62,874 nt of DNA from Abditibacteriaceae bacterium (lineage in GTDB: Bacteria; Armatimonadota; Abditibacteriia; Abditibacteriales; Abditibacteriaceae): positions 1 to 62,874 of the forward strand of contig JAFAZH010000008.1 of the NCBI GenBank assembly GCA_019239895.1, read 5' to 3'. Each line of letters begins with the position of its first letter. Positions within the stretch are counted from its first letter, which is position 1. Position numbers and translations under genes: made by a program. This document shows positions 16,971 through 25,217 of this stretch, piece after piece. The notes beneath the pieces were generated by a model that was not told the DNA's origin, ran no database searches, and worked only from the letters and a program-made list of their open reading frames with translations.

Positions 16971-18965
16971 TTATTCAGTCAACAATCTTACCAGGCCAGC
17001 GTTTGCGTCTACCTCAACGAGAACCCCGTCTCGCAAAACCTGGGTGGCGACTTTCGTTCCCACTATACATGGTTTTTGCATTTCACGGGCAACTATTGCA
17101 GCATGACACGTCATTCCCCCTTCATCAGTTATAAAAGCTGCGGCCCGTTCCATGGCAGGCAGAAAATCAGGCATCGTCATGGGAGAGACAAGTATTTCTC
17201 CTTCTTCAATCACAGAAATCTGCTTGTGTCCCATGATGCGTCTGACTCTACCTCGTGCCACACCGGGATAAGCTATATTCCCAGTTATTGTATTCGACTC
17301 CGAGCTAATAACCTCGCGTTCCAGAAGAATTCCATATTCTCTTTCTACAGTTTCCCGCGTCACTTCTACATGGAGCTTATTGTGCGTAAATATGAAACCA
17401 TGATCTCTCTTCTTTAAGTCTTCCACTGTGGGAAAGTTCTCTGCTTGAATCTCTTCTATGGTTAACACATGAACATATTCCTTTAGGTGCGGAAAAAGCA
17501 TGGTCAGAGACTTTCTGACTACAATATCGGTCCCAGAGGATAACTGATTTGTGGCCTCTCTCAAGTTTCGTATAGACGAGATATCGAGGCCTGATAGCTC
17601 CTCCTCGCTCATTTCACAGAGCCACCACATTGCCTCAACCCACGGATAAGCTGCCTCGAAATCTTCAATGAAGCGCAGGAGTTCTATTTTAGATAGGCAT
17701 TTCTCGCCCTCATAAATGGACTGTATGGGCGTTAGCTTTCTACTAATCTGCTCCTCTAATGACTTGAGGAATTCTTTCTTTTTATTTGCGCTTTCCTTAA
17801 GGTGGTTTTTCATCCACTCTACGCCTTTAGGATCATAGTAACTTTTTACAGTATCGTCTTCCCTCACAAATACAATATACGGTAAGAACGCTTGTTGCTC
17901 TCCACTCCACGGCTTTGGGTCATAAGCCTCGCCCTTATACCAGACTTGAAGCATTGGCAATGAAAAGTCGCGAGTAAAAACTTTTTCGTATACGGCTTGG
18001 CTGTGATTATCGTCTGATAAGGTGGTGATGGGCCTACTTTGAACAATGTAGAATTGGCCATTCTCGAAGGCCCACTCAATATCACAAGGAAAATTGTAGT
18101 GCTGTTCAATATGAATTATCAGCTTCGATAGCTCTCGGATCTGTTCTGATAATAACTTTGGGACTTCTTTGTCGCTTAATGGCACCTCATTCCATGCAAT
18201 CCCTCCATTGATCCCACAGACTATTTTTTGCTCTTGCCTGGACACTTGACTGCGAACCAACGAACAGTCACGTTTGTCTACTATGTAATAATCTGGGGTG
18301 ATAGCACCAGAAACAACGGCAGACCCCAATCCCCAGCTTGCTTCAATAACGATGTGAGTTCGATCTTTAGTGACTGGATGCACTGAGAAAGCAATACCTG
18401 CCACTTGACTGTTAACCATTTTCTGTACTACCACTGCGACAGAAATTCCATCTGTGTTTGACTCCCTTTTGAAGCGATAGTAGATGGCTCTGGGGCTAAA
18501 AAGAGAGGCCCAGCATTCCTGTAATTTAGCCGAGAGATTATTTCTGTCAACATTGAGATAGCTTTCTAACTGGCCTGCCCAGCTATTACCATGACTATCT
18601 TCTAAAGTGGAGGATGAGCGAACTGCAACAAAAGTCGTGTCCAAGCGATCAAACGACGCCATTACCTCTTCTTGAATATCCCTCGGTATTTCTGCAGCTA
18701 AAATCCGGTCTTGGATAATTTTGGAGACCTTCTCAATACCTTGACTATCATAAATGTCTACCTTTGATAGGTGAGCTTCGATAAAGGTATTAATCCGTGT
18801 CTGGGCTATGAAGAGATCGAACGCATCCGTTAAGACCACAAAACCAGCAGGAACTGGAACACCGATCCTGCACATATCTGCAAGAGACGCCCCTTTTCCA
18901 CCAGCACTGTCAACACTGCTTGCTCCTAACTCATTGAAGAATTGTGTGATCTTCATAGCCTTCAC
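16971..18965 (-). CDS. PEP-synthase-like phosphotransferase (rifampin-phosphotransferase architecture)
   Basis: 664 residues. Residues 1-320 are the ATP-grasp part of PEP synthase/PPDK: GGKGASLADM, VPVPAGFVVLTDAF, AVRSSSTLEDSHGNSWAGQ, DIEWAFENGQFYIVQSRPIT. Residues 330-555 are a poorly conserved middle domain with many Trp and acidic residues. The end is the swivelling phosphohistidine domain, with GGMTCHAAIVARE and catalytic His621. The PEP/pyruvate-binding barrel is missing, so it should not make PEP. The order ATP-grasp, variable domain, His domain is that of rifampin phosphotransferase, which puts the beta-phosphate of ATP on an antibiotic. The GTG at 18965 lies 7 bases after AAAGGAG. It precedes the ECF genes on the same strand. 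Confidence 0.8.
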   Translation of the reverse strand: MKAMKITQFFNELGASSVDSAGGKGASLADMCRIGVPVPAGFVVLTDAFDLFIAQTRINTFIEAHLSKVDIYDSQGIEKVSKIIQDRILAAEIPRDIQEEVMASFDRLDTTFVAVRSSSTLEDSHGNSWAGQLESYLNVDRNNLSAKLQECWASLFSPRAIYYRFKRESNTDGISVAVVVQKMVNSQVAGIAFSVHPVTKDRTHIVIEASWGLGSAVVSGAITPDYYIVDKRDCSLVRSQVSRQEQKIVCGINGGIAWNEVPLSDKEVPKLLSEQIRELSKLIIHIEQHYNFPCDIEWAFENGQFYIVQSRPITTLSDDNHSQAVYEKVFTRDFSLPMLQVWYKGEAYDPKPWSGEQQAFLPYIVFVREDDTVKSYYDPKGVEWMKNHLKESANKKKEFLKSLEEQISRKLTPIQSIYEGEKCLSKIELLRFIEDFEAAYPWVEAMWWLCEMSEEELSGLDISSIRNLREATNQLSSGTDIVVRKSLTMLFPHLKEYVHVLTIEEIQAENFPTVEDLKKRDHGFIFTHNKLHVEVTRETVEREYGILLEREVISSESNTITGNIAYPGVARGRVRRIMGHKQISVIEEGEILVSPMTMPDFLPAMERAAAFITDEGGMTCHAAIVAREMQKPCIVGTKVATQVLRDGVLVEVDANAGLVRLLTE

Positions 18966-19457
18966 TTATAAGCTCCTTTGCTAATAGTTACACAACAGTT
19001 CTGACCATTAGACATCGAGTTTCATGGTCTGTATCGCTTTAACGAATGCCCTCGACGAATAACAGTGTGTCATGATTGTAGCACTTGTGAGGTAATATTC
19101 TATAGTCCTCTAAGCAAATAGTTTTCTATTAAATGTGTCCGAGTATTTTGCTTTAAAATACTGGCTGGATTTGCGTCCAATTTATTTGAAGAACAAAGCA
19201 ATGAATTATACCTACAATTTAGTGATTGAAGAATACACATATTCTGGCTGCCAATATCACGTAATTTCCTGATAGAAAAAGCTTCCTCGCTGACATCCAA
19301 CCTTTGCTAACCTTTTATTAAAAGATGCGTTAGAACCTTGGTCTCGTAGTGCAAACCGGAGCATGGGCAGCCACAGGACTTCTCCAATGGCTCATACGAT
19401 TGCAAGTTCATGCTCAGTTGCACAGGCAGGGGTAACCCATAAGAAAAGGGAGGATTC
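18966..19457. other. Gene-free AT-rich stretch
   Basis: No supported gene. It should contain the promoter of the phosphotransferase gene on the minus strand; no clear -35/-10 pair stands out. Confidence 0.4.
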
Positions 19458-19757
19458 ATGGTAGTCGAGAGAATAGTTTATAGAGTTATCATCAGTGCTA
19501 AATTCTGCGATGGAAAAGTTAATTGCAGCCTTCGTCAAGACTATTTCATAGCGGAATTTCTTCGCCACATTGAGCTGCCAACTGGGTTTGAATTTCGCAG
19601 TGTCTCGCTCCCGCGTTTGGAGTTACACAAGGACTATAGTGATGAAATGCAAGCCCAGTGGGAACATAGAAACTTGGTCAGTCAATTACGAAGGGAGTCT
19701 GACAACCGGCAGCCTCGCAGTTTCGTCTGGAGCTGCCAGCTTATTCGCAAAGGTTAA
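19458..19757 (+). CDS. Hypothetical protein, 99 residues
   Basis: The start is well marked (AAGGGAGG, 5 bases, ATG). The product is a soluble, mixed-charge protein (MVVERIVYRVIISAKFCDGK..., ending in WSCQLIRKG) without a recognised family. A 14-bp inverted repeat follows 20 bases after the stop. The start site and terminator support a real gene; the lack of any match keeps confidence low. Confidence 0.4.
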   Translation: MVVERIVYRVIISAKFCDGKVNCSLRQDYFIAEFLRHIELPTGFEFRSVSLPRLELHKDYSDEMQAQWEHRNLVSQLRRESDNRQPRSFVWSCQLIRKG

Positions 19758-19776
19758 ACAGCAGGTTCGTAACGCA

Positions 19777-19812
19777 AGAGGCATGAGATGTCCTTAGGCA
19801 TCTCATGCCTCT
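19777..19812 (+). terminator. Hairpin after the 99-residue gene
   Basis: Perfect 14-bp stem (AGAGGCATGAGATG and its complement) with an 8-base loop. The T tail is weak. Confidence 0.45.
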
Positions 19813-20153
19813 TACATTCATGGCACTCAGTGTTGACCTACAATTGCTTACCCTCCCTTTTATGGCCGGATGCCGCGTGCCATCTATGATTCTCGATATG
19901 CTCTACTGTTTGCGGCCAATTTGCCCAAACATCAGCTTGTAACCAGGTTGTGGGGTGTTTCAACCCTTCGTTGCGGGCCGCACCTACTCCGCCGTGTGGA
20001 AGGCTGGCTTCACTTGGTCACTATCGACAACTTGCTTTGATGGTGCATTATGGACGAACGATAATTGACACCTTAGTGCAGGCGGCGCGGCAACCAGCCT
20101 TACATACCTGCAGCTATGGCTTATTGTAATTATCATGTGCCTGTCGGAGCAAT
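19813..20153. other. Gene-free stretch
   Basis: A 56-codon frame from 19870 is the longest seen and has no family resemblance. Nothing else is supported. Confidence 0.4.
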
Positions 20154-20669
20154 CTAAGTGAGGAGCAAGAGCAGCACGGTCACAGCCAGGAAGGGCAGAA
20201 GCATTTCTTCGGCTAAAGAACCTGTACTGATGCGGAAAAGCCGAGGCAGCAGATAGAAACGGCGTAGGCGCGGGTAGAGCAGTGGAATCCCGCTCTTCGT
20301 GCAGGCGTCGGCTACGAGATGGCTGCCATAACCGAATAACAAAGCTGCCACCGGTACCCAGCTAATCCAAAAGAGCAGGGGAGAAGTAAACAAGGCAACC
20401 ACGCCCCACCCCACGATAGAGTGCAGCAACCCACGATGTCGGTCACTGCGGCTCACGATCTGGGCCGGGAGCAGCAACGGCTCAAGGTTGGTGCCCAGCA
20501 GTCTTAGATGCTTGATTTTGGATTCTGTGGCATCCAAGTCCGGCAGGAGCGCGCCCAAAGCGGCGCAGGCGGCTAAGGTGCCCAAGTCGTAGCTGATAAG
20601 TGCTGGCGGCAGCGGAGTCAGCAGCCAGAGCATGTTGACGCCCAGCAGGGTGTGGGTGCGCCAGGTCAT
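20154..20669 (-). CDS. YdjM/DUF457-like membrane-bound metal-dependent hydrolase
   Basis: 171 residues. Conserved landmarks of the YdjM family are all visible: MTWRTHTLLG at the start, GALLPDLDATES, DRHRGLLHS, and GYGSHLVADACTKSGIPLLY. The His and Asp residues in these motifs are the presumed metal ligands. Four hydrophobic helices place it in the inner membrane. The biochemical role of the family is not firmly known (E. coli YdjM is under LexA control). GGATGGGAGC lies before the ATG. Confidence 0.85.
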   Translation of the reverse strand: MTWRTHTLLGVNMLWLLTPLPPALISYDLGTLAACAALGALLPDLDATESKIKHLRLLGTNLEPLLLPAQIVSRSDRHRGLLHSIVGWGVVALFTSPLLFWISWVPVAALLFGYGSHLVADACTKSGIPLLYPRLRRFYLLPRLFRISTGSLAEEMLLPFLAVTVLLLLLT

Positions 20670-20983
20670 GCTCCCATCCTTTCTCTTATTCTCCCGTAAC
20701 GTGCTGGGGGTGCGCTGTGGGGCAGGGCACCAGGGCTGCCTCCAGGATCGTAGCAGGGCAAGGCCAAGGGCCGGAATACGGCGGTTTCAGGTCTCATCAC
20801 GCCTTGAAGGTCATAATGCACCTCTAAAACGGCTGGTTCTAAACTAATGCCGCTGGGGGTATAAAGTCCTATCATTCAAAAATTCTTATGAATGACCGTA
20901 ATCTGAAAGCTGAAAACACCGTTTTCGCTGCGTGGACGTTTAGGGTTAAGCGGCTTGAAAGAGGTGGCGGCGAAGGGTAGGGG
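20670..20983. other. Divergent intergenic region
   Basis: A 69-codon minus-strand frame (20666-20875) overlaps the ydjM-like start by ATGA, but has no ribosome site and no family resemblance. Otherwise nothing is seen until the promoter at 20984. Confidence 0.35.
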
Positions 20984-21012
20984 TTGACATAGCCCGCTAA
21001 TTTGTGTAAGAT
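20984..21012 (+). promoter_or_regulatory. Strong sigma-70-type promoter
   Basis: TTGACA (20984-20989), a 17-base spacer, and TAAGAT (21007-21012). Transcription should start near 21019, about 100 bases before the 3D-domain gene. Confidence 0.7.
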
Positions 21013-21020
21013 TTCACAAG

Positions 21021-21053
21021 GCGATCCACGCTACATCTATGGGTCGCTTTTTT
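21021..21053 (+). terminator. Leader hairpin with T-run (possible attenuator)
   Basis: GCGATCCA pairs with TGGGTCGC (one G-T pair) around an 11-base loop, followed by six T. It lies just after the predicted start site and before the gene's ribosome site. The signal could stop transcription early, giving conditional expression. Confidence 0.5.
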
Positions 21054-21119
21054 GTTGCCGGATAGAGTTTGTCGTTCCGTAATCAGTCGTAAAATTTTGT
21101 AAAACGTAGGAGGCGATGC

Positions 21120-22454
21120 ATGGTGCCTACACCAGCACCTAAGTCGTGCCGACAGGAAATGGGCCAGGCCGTTAAGCAGTTAGAGAATAGCAATTGGCTG
21201 AGCACATTCCGAGAGTCGAGCACACAACGCACACGCAAAAGATTTGTCGGACTGACCTGGATGGTCGTTGTGTGCGCTATTTTTCCGATGGGACTCTGGA
21301 ACCATTACGAGCCTACCAGTGATGCTGCCGAAGTCCAGCAAAATGAAGGACAGCAAAACCAAGTTGTCAAAACAGACGATGCCGTTAAAGATGTAAGCAA
21401 TAAACGTGCCAAAGAGTCCGTTAAAACGACTCAAGAAGTTACAGTCCTACAAGCTGACGCAAAACTTAATCATACTCAGTCGGATTCTAAATCGGACACC
21501 ACACTCACAACCTCTAAATCAAATAGCAACACCCTTAATACTGCGTCAGTAGCGACTACTCCCAACACCACGGCAACGACCTCCGTGCAAATGGCGGGGC
21601 GTATTCTATCGCTTCATGCTGTTATCAGCGGCAAAGCGCGTAATGCCAATGTGATGGTGCCTTTGACGGACGTGACGGTGAAAGAAGCCCTGGCCGCAAT
21701 GGGCGTGAAGCTGGAAAAGACTGACCGCACTGTGCCTTCGGGTGCAGCCCCCGCTTATGATGGTATGACCATTCAGGTAACACGAGTGCGCGTTGAGTTG
21801 CAAAAGCAGCATGAATATCGTGCCCAGGACGTGCGCTATAAGCCGACGGCTGATTTAGGTCGCGGCGCGGTGCAGACGGTCTTTGAGGGCAAGCCACGCG
21901 TTATTGAGACGACTTATCGCGTGTGGACAGTAGACGGTAAAGTTGCACGACGCGAGTTCATCAGCCGTCAGGTGTCGCAGGAGATGCAGACCAAAATTAT
22001 TGGCCTGGGCGCGAAGGCGCGTTATGTGCCGAGCCACATTCCTTATCACTCCCGCTATGCGCAGGCTTTTGGCCTGAGTGCCCGTGGCGGCTCACCCCGT
22101 GATCGTATGATGGGTAAAGCGGTTCCCGCTCCTGTGGCTCCTCCCGCCCCTGACACCTTCCGTGCAGTGCGTTGCATTGAATTGGTGGCGACTGGCTATA
22201 GCCCCGACCCCAGCGAAAATGGCGGCTCCACTCGCACCTGCACGGGCCTGCCGATTGGCTATGGCGCGGCAGCCGTTGACCCCCGTGTGGTTCCCCTGGG
22301 CACCAAGATGTATGTCGAGGGCTACGGTTACGCCTTTGCCTGCGATACTGGTGGTGCCATTAAAGGCCGTCGCATTGACCTCGCCTATGACTCCTATCGA
22401 GTCGCTAACTCGCAAGGCCATCGCAAAGTGCGCGTCTGGATTTTAGAGCCGTAA
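21120..22454 (+). CDS. Secreted 3D-domain (YabE/MltA-type) cell-wall protein
   Basis: 444 residues. A membrane segment at about 41-56 (RFVGLTWMVVVCAIFPMG) acts as anchor or signal. A Ser/Thr/Asn/Lys-rich linker follows (to about 155). Residues 160-215 resemble the DUF348 ubiquitin-like unit (LTDVTVKEALAAMGVKLEKT), and 220-285 the G5 unit (KPRVIETTYRVWTVDGKVAR). The C-terminus is a 3D domain: VATGYSP, AAVDPRVVPLGTKMYVEGYG, FACDTGGAIKGRRIDLAYDS, with the three Asp residues. Such proteins cut or remodel peptidoglycan. AGGAGG lies 6 bases before the ATG. Confidence 0.85.
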   Translation: MVPTPAPKSCRQEMGQAVKQLENSNWLSTFRESSTQRTRKRFVGLTWMVVVCAIFPMGLWNHYEPTSDAAEVQQNEGQQNQVVKTDDAVKDVSNKRAKESVKTTQEVTVLQADAKLNHTQSDSKSDTTLTTSKSNSNTLNTASVATTPNTTATTSVQMAGRILSLHAVISGKARNANVMVPLTDVTVKEALAAMGVKLEKTDRTVPSGAAPAYDGMTIQVTRVRVELQKQHEYRAQDVRYKPTADLGRGAVQTVFEGKPRVIETTYRVWTVDGKVARREFISRQVSQEMQTKIIGLGAKARYVPSHIPYHSRYAQAFGLSARGGSPRDRMMGKAVPAPVAPPAPDTFRAVRCIELVATGYSPDPSENGGSTRTCTGLPIGYGAAAVDPRVVPLGTKMYVEGYGYAFACDTGGAIKGRRIDLAYDSYRVANSQGHRKVRVWILEP

Positions 22455-22485
22455 ACTATTCTTTAAGATAGAATTTTACGAGAAA

Positions 22486-22525
22486 CCAGAGTGCCTCCTG
22501 TCTATGCAGGGGGCACTCTGGTTTT
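22486..22525. terminator. Bidirectional terminator
   Basis: CCAGAGTGCC pairs with GGCACTCTGG, extended by an inner CCTG/CAGG pair, with TTTT after and AAA before. It lies between the 3D-domain gene and the convergent Flp pilin gene. Confidence 0.75.
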
Positions 22526-22542
22526 GGCGTTTTACATACGGT

Positions 22543-22716
22543 TCAGGTGGTGGTGATGATGTGAGATTGCGTGGTCTCAAAACCTTTCTGAAGGCGTTTA
22601 CCCAGCAAGGAAAGGGTTGTGATGAGAACCAACGCGATTAAGGAGATCAGCAACCCATACTCGACCAAGGTTTGCCCTTCTTCCTCGCGGATAAAATGTT
22701 GAAAAAGTGTGTTCAT
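22543..22716 (-). CDS. Flp-family type IVb pilin
   Basis: 57 residues, too short for usual ORF cut-offs. The sequence MNTLFQHFIREEEGQTLVEYGLLISLIALVLI... has the Flp signature: a charged leader, a cleavage site before QTLVEYG with the Glu and Tyr at positions 5 and 6, then a long hydrophobic helix. GGGAGGTGA precedes the ATG. It would be cleaved by a TadV/PilD-type peptidase and assembled by Tad machinery, none of which is in the window. Mature product about 42 residues. Confidence 0.8.
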   Translation of the reverse strand: MNTLFQHFIREEEGQTLVEYGLLISLIALVLITTLSLLGKRLQKGFETTQSHIITTT

Positions 22717-23000
22717 CGTTAAGAATCACCTCCCGGTTAGGTTCTCGCGCCTGCCTAAAGCATGATCTCCTGATGTTGCGGAGTGCTTAATTCATTAAAG
22801 CCTGGCGGCGAGTAATAGTGTAAGATACCATATTCTGGCCAAAAATAGGAGCCGGTTAGTTAATTTGCCAGGCAATTGCAATTTATGCACGTTAAGAGGG
22901 CGTTTTCGCTTATAATTATCGAGACGCAATAAGATGGCAGATAGCGAGCATCATATGTCGCAGTTAGTGCCACAGGGCAAAAGCAAGTAAAGGGGATTTG

Positions 23001-24218
23001 ATGAAGTTTTATTGTTTATGGGTACCAATAGTCATGGCTTTGCCGATGAGTGCGGCCCGTGCGGATGTATCGTTAGAGCATTCCGTGACGCTGCGGGTCA
23101 CCAAGTTCAAGCAGCCGTTGGTGAAGTTAAAGCTGTTCACCAATTGGACAGAGCAGCGTAACCGGGTGCTGGTGAAATACGATCTCAGTGGGTTGCCGCA
23201 AACAGGCGCAAAAATCGGTGACTTAATCGAACAGTTTGATGCCATGACCAATGATGCATCATCAACCAATGCTGCCTCAGACTCAGCCAAAAAAACAGCT
23301 AAAGGCTCACCACTTTTTGGTGGAGTCGGGTTTGTGCAACGCCTGGATGATGATCACTTATTGGCTTATTCTACCCAAACTCATTCTTATATCAATGAAG
23401 CCCTTAAGCCGCTCCTGGAAAAGCTGCGCTTCGACCCGTGGAAGAAATTGGCTCCCAAACTCTCGAAGGAAGCGCCGCCGGACTTGACCCCGGAACAGCG
23501 CCAGCGATTAGGAGCCGAAGTGCGCGCTGCCACCAGCCCATTGCTGCGTAAAGTGTTGCATTTGTATTTTCGGCCTTTGCCCAACACACGCACCTTTGAT
23601 GGAATTGAGGCACATGGCTATCGTTTAACCATGCTCTTCAATGTCGGAGGCATCCGGCCAAAGCAACAGCAGTGGACGCGCAGTAACATGGAATATTGGA
23701 TAGCTGCTGATTTACCTGGTGATGAGACCATTCGTACCTTCCAGAAAGCCGCGCAAGACCCGGCGCGACGCGCCCTCTTTAAGTCTTCTTCGATGTGGGT
23801 TAACGAATTCTGGCCCGTTGTCTGGCAAACCATGCCCGAAGAGTTGATTCAGGCTGTGGAAACCCTCGTGCCGCCTGCCCAGTCACCGCGCGCTGGCTTT
23901 GGCGGCACTCTGGTGCGCCTCTATTACACGACGGTTCTGCCTCCCTTACAACGCGCCTCCGCAGGCGATGTGCGTGAAGAGGTCGTCCTCACCCGACGCT
24001 CGACAGATACCGTAGCGCCCACTGTCTTTGAGGCTCCTACCGGCTATAAACAGGTGCAGCTTGACCCTTACTTTAAAAAGTACAAAGACCTCCTCAAAGG
24101 CAAAATGCCCGGTATGTCTACCTTTGCTGACTTTAATGAGTCAATGGGTTTCTCCTGGCAAGCCTGGCATGAATACACTAAGGCACTGCACTCTCAAATG
24201 CCATTCCCGATGCCTTAG
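23001..24218 (+). CDS. Secreted protein, function unknown
   Basis: 405 residues. A signal peptide is clear (MKFYCLWVPIVMALPMSAARA, cut likely after ARA). The mature part starts with beta-rich sequence (HSVTLRVTKFKQPLVKLKLF), has a helical middle with many charged residues (about 130-200), and WVNEFWPVVWQTMPEELIQA later. No family recognised. The ATG at 23001 is 7 bases after AGGGGA; a TTG just before it is less likely. A hairpin follows at 24262-24296. Confidence 0.75.
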   Translation: MKFYCLWVPIVMALPMSAARADVSLEHSVTLRVTKFKQPLVKLKLFTNWTEQRNRVLVKYDLSGLPQTGAKIGDLIEQFDAMTNDASSTNAASDSAKKTAKGSPLFGGVGFVQRLDDDHLLAYSTQTHSYINEALKPLLEKLRFDPWKKLAPKLSKEAPPDLTPEQRQRLGAEVRAATSPLLRKVLHLYFRPLPNTRTFDGIEAHGYRLTMLFNVGGIRPKQQQWTRSNMEYWIAADLPGDETIRTFQKAAQDPARRALFKSSSMWVNEFWPVVWQTMPEELIQAVETLVPPAQSPRAGFGGTLVRLYYTTVLPPLQRASAGDVREEVVLTRRSTDTVAPTVFEAPTGYKQVQLDPYFKKYKDLLKGKMPGMSTFADFNESMGFSWQAWHEYTKALHSQMPFPMP

Positions 24219-24261
24219 ATGAACTAAGAGCACCTAACAAATGACTGTGCTGTAGAGTTGT

Positions 24262-24296
24262 TAAGCCCCGCTCATTAGCTTTACAGGCGGGGCTTA
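24262..24296 (+). terminator. Hairpin terminator
   Basis: TAAGCCCCGC and its exact complement with a 15-base loop, 43 bases after the secreted-protein gene. Only a few T follow. Confidence 0.55.
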
Positions 24297-24333
24297 GCTA
24301 TTACTTTAGATCGGAGCCAAAGACTCAATTCAA

Positions 24334-24663
24334 ATGTCACAACCAAGAGAGTTCGAGCGCCAGATTTACGATAACTCCCTTCAATTACAGGGGCGTCTTT
24401 ATGGTTACTGTCCAGTGCAGGCTGAAGGTGTCGTGATGGGTAAGCGGTTTTATTTCCGAGCACGTTGGGATGGTTGGTCATTCTCGGCTGCTGATACTGA
24501 AGATGTTGACCCAATAGACATCCAACTGGGTGAACAAGGCTTTTTCCGCGAAGGAGCATACGGTCAACAAAACCAGGATGAGGCGAGTTGGATGCCATAC
24601 GATGATGCAGCAGAAATCATCAAGCGTTGCGCGGAAGAATATGTCGCATCCATAATGCCATAG
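24334..24663 (+). CDS. Hypothetical protein, 109 residues
   Basis: Soluble, acidic and aromatic-rich (KRFYFRARWDGWSFSAADTE). No family recognised and no strong ribosome site. The next gene starts 2 bases after its stop, so the two are probably co-translated. Confidence 0.55.
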   Translation: MSQPREFERQIYDNSLQLQGRLYGYCPVQAEGVVMGKRFYFRARWDGWSFSAADTEDVDPIDIQLGEQGFFREGAYGQQNQDEASWMPYDDAAEIIKRCAEEYVASIMP

Positions 24664-24665
24664 CT

Positions 24666-25082
24666 ATGGACGAATTGCAAGCCGGTGATAAAGTAGTCGA
24701 ATTAGGGGCAATGGTGCGCTCTGTCACAGTAGCAACGGGTTCAATCTCCTCGACGCTGCTGTTATTTTTAGCCAGGCAAAGTTTGGGGAGTTGCCTCACC
24801 GCTTTTCTCATTGGCGCAATTACCGGCTTTATCATCGGTCTGCTGTTGTCGCGGTTGCTCTACGCAGACGGCAAAGGCAATGTGAAAATTGTTAAAGCTA
24901 CGCCAGCCAATTTCCCTATCACCGTAAGTGCAGCATTGAAAGGCGGTACGTGCCAGACGGTGGTTGTGCTAATTGGCTTAGGCTTAAGTGGCAAGATTGT
25001 GGCTTGGCCGCTAACTGTCGAAGTCGTTAGCGGCGTAAATCTTCTGATCGCCTTAGCCATTGCCAGGCTCTCACTGTTGTGA
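24666..25082 (+). CDS. Membrane protein, function unknown
   Basis: 138 residues from the ATG at 24666; a longer frame from 24627 would overlap the previous gene. Hydrophobic segments at about 20-65 (two helices, LLLFLARQSLG and FLIGAITGFIIGLLLSRLLY) and 95-137. No family recognised. Confidence 0.5.
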   Translation: MDELQAGDKVVELGAMVRSVTVATGSISSTLLLFLARQSLGSCLTAFLIGAITGFIIGLLLSRLLYADGKGNVKIVKATPANFPITVSAALKGGTCQTVVVLIGLGLSGKIVAWPLTVEVVSGVNLLIALAIARLSLL

Positions 25083-25217
25083 TTAAAACCTGGCAAACTC
25101 CACAAAACCCTTCTGACTCTCCATATCACTCGGTATAATGAGGCAAGCTCTTTCTGCGGCAAAGAGCGTTTGCAAGATTGCGCTCTGGTACAAGAGAGTT
25201 TTCGTTAAAATCATCTT

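Noticed and set aside
16884..17417. 177-codon plus-strand frame
   Set aside because: Antisense to the C-terminal His domain of the phosphotransferase, which has clear motifs.
20666..20875. 69-codon minus-strand frame overlapping the ydjM-like start by ATGA
   Set aside because: No ribosome site, Pro/Arg-rich composition, no family match.
21019..21119. c-di-AMP (ydaO) riboswitch before the 3D-domain gene
   Set aside because: The leader is only about 100 bases and its one hairpin does not show the class's fold.
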